A DNA stretch of 27,022 nt, taken from positions 1 to 27,022 of the forward strand of contig CANQKB010000005.1 of assembly GCA_947624405.1 (NCBI GenBank), written 5' to 3'. The position numbers and the translations under genes are program-made. Origin of the DNA: an uncultured Clostridia bacterium. Its GTDB lineage: Bacteria; Bacillota; Clostridia; TANB77; CAG-508. Shown here one piece after another: positions 24,346 to 27,022 of the stretch (within the stretch, counting starts at the first letter, position 1; every line of letters begins with the position of its first letter). A model generated the notes under the pieces. That model did no database searches. It was not told the origin of the DNA and was given only the letters and a program-made list of their open reading frames with translations.

Positions 24346-25143
24346 ATGGCAAAAGTTGTTTCAATAGCAAATCAAAAAGGCGGAGTAGGGAAAACCACAA
24401 CATCTATTAATTTGAGTGCTGCTCTTGCAAAAAAAGGAAAGAATGTACTACTTATAGATGCAGATCCTCAAGGCAATGCTACTAGTGGAGTTGGAGCAGA
24501 AAGAGAAATTGAAAAATCAGTATATGATGTTATAATTAATGAAGAAAATATAAGTGGGATTATAAGAGACACTCAAGTAAAAAAATTAAAGATATGTCCT
24601 TCTAATATAAATTTGGCAGGAGCAGAGGTGGAACTTGTTTCATTAATGTCAAGGGAACACAGATTAAAGGAAAGAATAGATGAAATAAAAGATGAATATG
24701 ATTATATTATTATTGATTGTCCACCGTCTTTAGGTCTAATAACTTTAAACGCATTTACAGCATCTGATAGTGTTCTAATACCTGTACAATGTGAGTATTA
24801 TGCACTAGAAGGATTAGGACAATTAATAAATACAATTAATTTAGTTAGAAGACATTTAAATAAAGATATAGAAATTGAAGGAGCAGTTCTTACAATGTAT
24901 GATGCAAGAACAAATCTTTCGAATCAAGTTGTTAAAGAAGTTAAAAGATATTTTGAGGATAAAGTATATAAAACAGTAATACCAAGAAATATTAAATTAA
25001 GTGAAGCACCAAGCTATGGAATGCCTATTTCCGTATATGATTCTAAATCTAAAGGTGCAAAATGTTATGAAAAATTAGCAAAAGAATTTTTAAGTAAAAA
25101 TGATACAATTGAAGAAAATGGAAAAGCTAAACATATGAAATAA
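24346..25143 (+). CDS. parA: Chromosome partitioning ATPase ParA (Soj)
   Basis: ParA/Soj works with ParB in origin segregation and modulates DnaA. From ATG 24346 (AKVVSIANQKGG), directly after a GGGAGGAAGG ribosome site, the protein has 265 residues. It shows the deviant Walker A KGGVGKTTTSINL, switch I DADPQGNATSG, Walker B YIIIDCPPSLG and the family's IPRNIKLSEAPSYG. An in-frame ATG at 24304 has no ribosome site. parB follows 33 bases later. The single CGG (GGC GGA) crosses codons. Confidence 0.96.
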   Translation: MAKVVSIANQKGGVGKTTTSINLSAALAKKGKNVLLIDADPQGNATSGVGAEREIEKSVYDVIINEENISGIIRDTQVKKLKICPSNINLAGAEVELVSLMSREHRLKERIDEIKDEYDYIIIDCPPSLGLITLNAFTASDSVLIPVQCEYYALEGLGQLINTINLVRRHLNKDIEIEGAVLTMYDARTNLSNQVVKEVKRYFEDKVYKTVIPRNIKLSEAPSYGMPISVYDSKSKGAKCYEKLAKEFLSKNDTIEENGKAKHMK

Positions 25144-25176
25144 ATTAATTCAAAAGATTAGAATGGGGGTTTTTAT

Positions 25177-26031
25177 ATGGCTAAAAAAACAGGCTTAGGT
25201 AAAGGCTTAGAAGCTTTATTTAAAGACACATTGAAAGAAGAAATAATAGATGAAAAAATTGATGGAGAGAAAATTATAAAATTATCTATAAATGAAGTTG
25301 AACCAAATAGAGAACAAGCTAGAAAAAAATTTGATGAAGAAAGTATTGAGGAACTTGCTGAATCAATTAAAAGATATGGCTTAATTCAACCAATTATTGT
25401 AACAAAAAAGGAAAATTATTATGAAATAGTTGCTGGAGAAAGAAGATGGCGTGCTTGTAAAAAAGCAGGCTTAAAAGAAATTTCAACAATTATTATTGAT
25501 AATGATGAAAGAAAAAATAAAGAAATTTCATTAATTGAAAATATACAAAGAGAAGATTTAAATACAGTTGAAAAAGCAGAAGGAATTAAAATATTAATGG
25601 ATGAATATTTGTTAACTCAACAACAGGTTGCAGAAATATTGGGAAAAAGTAGAAGCTCCATTGCAAATACAGTAAGAATTTTAAATTTAGACAAAAGGGT
25701 ATTAGAACTTGCAAAAGAGGGTAAATTAACAGAGGGACATTGTAGAGCTTTATTAAAAATTGAAGATGGCAATAAGCAATTAGAAACGGCAATGAAAATT
25801 ATTGAAAGAGGAGATAATGTAAGAGAAGCAGAAGAAAGTACTAATAAAAAGAAAAGTATAAAAAAGAAAAATGTTAAATACGAAGCAATCTATAAAGATA
25901 TTGAGGATTCGTTTCAAAGCTTTTTTGGAACAAAAGTAAAATTGCAAGCAGGATCTAAGAAGGGAAAAATAGTTATTGAATATAAAACAAATGAAGATTT
26001 AGAAAGGTTATTAGAATTAATAAAAGAATAA
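25177..26031 (+). CDS. parB: Chromosome partitioning protein ParB (Spo0J)
   Basis: ParB is a CTP-dependent DNA clamp that loads at parS and organises the origin. The 284 residues include the N-terminal ParA-stimulating GLGKGLEALF, the CTP-binding boxes with VAGERRWRACKKAG and ENIQREDLN, the helix-turn-helix LTQQQVAEILGKSRSSIANTVR and a C-terminal dimer domain. It has a GGGGG ribosome site before ATG 25177. Its targets, two perfect parS sites, are in this window. A DUF4446 gene starts 11 bases downstream. Confidence 0.96.
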   Translation: MAKKTGLGKGLEALFKDTLKEEIIDEKIDGEKIIKLSINEVEPNREQARKKFDEESIEELAESIKRYGLIQPIIVTKKENYYEIVAGERRWRACKKAGLKEISTIIIDNDERKNKEISLIENIQREDLNTVEKAEGIKILMDEYLLTQQQVAEILGKSRSSIANTVRILNLDKRVLELAKEGKLTEGHCRALLKIEDGNKQLETAMKIIERGDNVREAEESTNKKKSIKKKNVKYEAIYKDIEDSFQSFFGTKVKLQAGSKKGKIVIEYKTNEDLERLLELIKE

Positions 26032-26042
26032 CTTTAAGGGAA

Positions 26043-26549
26043 GTGAAGACAGTTTTGGAAAATTTGTTAGAAATAATAAAAAGTGATGCATTTTTAATTG
26101 GAATTGCAATTTTTTGTTTTATTATATTTTTGTTATATATAATTACAATAATTAAATTGAGTAAAATAAAAAAAGAATATAATAATTTTATGAAAAAAAT
26201 TGGACAAGGTGATAATATAATTGATATACTTGATAAGCACATAGAAAAAATTAATAAAACAGTAACTAAAAATGAAGAATTAGAAAAATTTTGTTTAAGA
26301 TTGGATTCTGATATAAAAAATTGTGTACAAAAGATTGGTATATATAGATATAATGCATATAAAGATACTGCTAGTGATTTAAGTTTTACACTTGCTTTAT
26401 TGGATGAAAAAAATGATGGTGTTGTGTTGAATGGTATTTACTCAAGAGAAATGTCAAATATTTATGCAAAAAAAATTACAAATGGTAATTCAGCAAATAA
26501 TTTAACAGAGGAAGAAAAAGAGGCTTTAAAAAGAGCAATGAATAAATAA
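26043..26549 (+). CDS. DUF4446 membrane-anchored protein
   Basis: This 168-residue protein has one N-terminal membrane helix (about residues 16-39), a coiled region, and the conserved DUF4446 core IYRYNAYKDTASDLSFTLAL, followed by LDEKNDGVVLNGIYSRE. The family is regularly found after parB in Clostridia and has no established function. The start is likely GTG at 26043, but the ribosome site (AAGGGA) is very close to it, and a TTG at 26055 is possible. It is probably the last gene of the parA operon. Confidence 0.85.
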   Translation: MKTVLENLLEIIKSDAFLIGIAIFCFIIFLLYIITIIKLSKIKKEYNNFMKKIGQGDNIIDILDKHIEKINKTVTKNEELEKFCLRLDSDIKNCVQKIGIYRYNAYKDTASDLSFTLALLDEKNDGVVLNGIYSREMSNIYAKKITNGNSANNLTEEEKEALKRAMNK

Positions 26550-26605
26550 GAGTTTATAAAATTGGGGTTTCAGCACTTTGACTATATGACAAACATAAAA
26601 AACTA

Positions 26606-26634
26606 TTGACAAATTAAAAAAAATATGTTAATAT
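26606..26634 (+). promoter_or_regulatory. Promoter of the tRNA-Ser genes
   Basis: TTGACA (26606-26611) and TAATAT (26629-26634) have a 17-base spacer, 28 bases before the first tRNA. Confidence 0.65.
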
Positions 26635-26661
26635 ATTAGTTGTTGCGTTACTAATATATAT

Positions 26662-26753
26662 GCAGAGGTGGTCGAGTTGGTTTATGGCACCAGTCTTGAA
26701 AATTGGCGTAGGTTAATAGCCTACCGTGGGTTCGAATCCCACCCTCTGCGCCA
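26662..26753 (+). tRNA. tRNA-Ser (anticodon UGA)
   Basis: A 92-base class II tRNA. The acceptor stem GCAGAGG pairs with CCTCTGC, followed by discriminator G and encoded CCA. The anticodon loop is CTTGAAA (UGA), the long variable arm GTAGG...CCTAC fits Ser, and the T-loop is TTCGAAT. Confidence 0.96.
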
Positions 26754-26763
26754 AATGAAAATT

Positions 26764-26787
26764 GCTCCTATTTGAGGAGCTCTTTTT
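26764..26787 (+). terminator. Terminator after tRNA-Ser(UGA)
   Basis: The short stem GCTCCT / AGGAGC (26764-26769 and 26775-26780) is followed by TCTTTTTAT. It may only partly separate the two tRNA genes. Confidence 0.65.
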
Positions 26788-26827
26788 ATCTAATAAAATT
26801 TGAAGTTTATTAAATAAAAAATTATAT

Positions 26828-26919
26828 GGAGAGTTGTCTGAGATGGTTTAAGGTGCTAGTCTCGAAAACTGGTGTAGGTTAATAGCTTACCGTGGGTTCG
26901 AATCCCACACTCTCCGCCA
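26828..26919 (+). tRNA. tRNA-Ser (anticodon CGA)
   Basis: A 92-base class II tRNA. The acceptor GGAGAGT pairs with ACTCTCC, then G and encoded CCA. The anticodon loop CTCGAAA gives CGA, which reads UCG. The long variable arm GTAGG...CTTAC and T-loop TTCGAAT are present. The window keeps a dedicated tRNA for the rare UCG codon. No tRNA-Arg or tRNA-Gly is in view. Confidence 0.95.
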
Positions 26920-27022
26920 GAAATTTTATGAAGTTTAGTAAAAAGTGTGAATTCTTAGTAATAATGTTCAGTTTTTAATATTGAAATATTAGTAAAAATG
27001 TTCCAATATTTGTTAGTTAAAT

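Noticed and set aside
1..27022. CRISPR array, insertion sequence or prophage
   Set aside because: I found no spaced direct repeats, transposase or phage genes.

Overview
The window is very AT-rich and carries the replication-origin region of a low-GC Firmicute. The gene order (gyrA, gyrB, recF, dnaN, dnaA | rpmH, rnpA, yidD, yidC, khpB/jag, mnmE, mnmG, parA, parB, DUF4446), the gene families and the strong Shine-Dalgarno sites point to Clostridia, probably an uncultivated gut lineage (inference). TGA, TAG and TAA all act as stops and TGG reads as Trp, so the stop-codon code is standard.

Layout. 1-62: start of a minus-strand gene that leaves the window. 492-1997: cardiolipin synthase. 2081-2608: unrecognised minus-strand gene. 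2880-4901: dnaD and dnaC, plus strand, head-on to the fork. 4949-14014: gyrA and gyrB, minus strand, separated by a four-gene block (VirB4 N-terminal-like protein, VirB4-type ATPase, TadZ/ParA-like ATPase, unknown helical protein) with its own promoter behind a gyrB terminator. 14103-17964: recF, dnaN and dnaA, minus strand, with oriC-type sequence (DnaA boxes and a TAG-repeat DnaA-trio) between dnaN and dnaA and more DnaA boxes at the dnaA promoter. 18188-26549: the rpmH-to-DUF4446 run, plus strand, with two perfect parS sites, one just after mnmE and one inside mnmG. 26662-26919: two tRNA-Ser genes (anticodons UGA and CGA).

Main observation. Six genes appear broken by +1 frameshifts: dnaD, dnaC (twice), the unknown helical gene, virB4, gyrB and rnpA. 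At all seven sites the reading frame runs into an in-frame CGG codon. Skipping its C, so that CGG-N is passed and GGN is read as Gly, restores the family protein, including the near-invariant Gly of GyrB LPGKLADC and of RnpA LGI. I found no in-frame CGG that behaves as an ordinary Arg codon anywhere in the window. About 25 CGG triplets lying across codon boundaries cause no disruption. The pattern suggests that CGG is an unassigned or hungry codon at which the ribosome shifts +1, or that CGGN is decoded as a four-base Gly codon. I know of no described bacterial system like this. A sequencing artefact must be excluded first.

A separate anomaly lies in gyrB. About 33 conserved residues and one base are missing around position 13203, creating a stop that CGG skipping cannot explain. 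It may be a real deletion or an assembly fault.

Functionally the window combines replication initiation (DnaA, DnaN, DnaD, DnaC, RecF), topology control (GyrA, GyrB), chromosome segregation (ParA, ParB, parS), tRNA processing and modification (RnpA, MnmE, MnmG) and membrane-protein insertion (YidC, YidD), plus an accessory T4SS-like block of unknown role.
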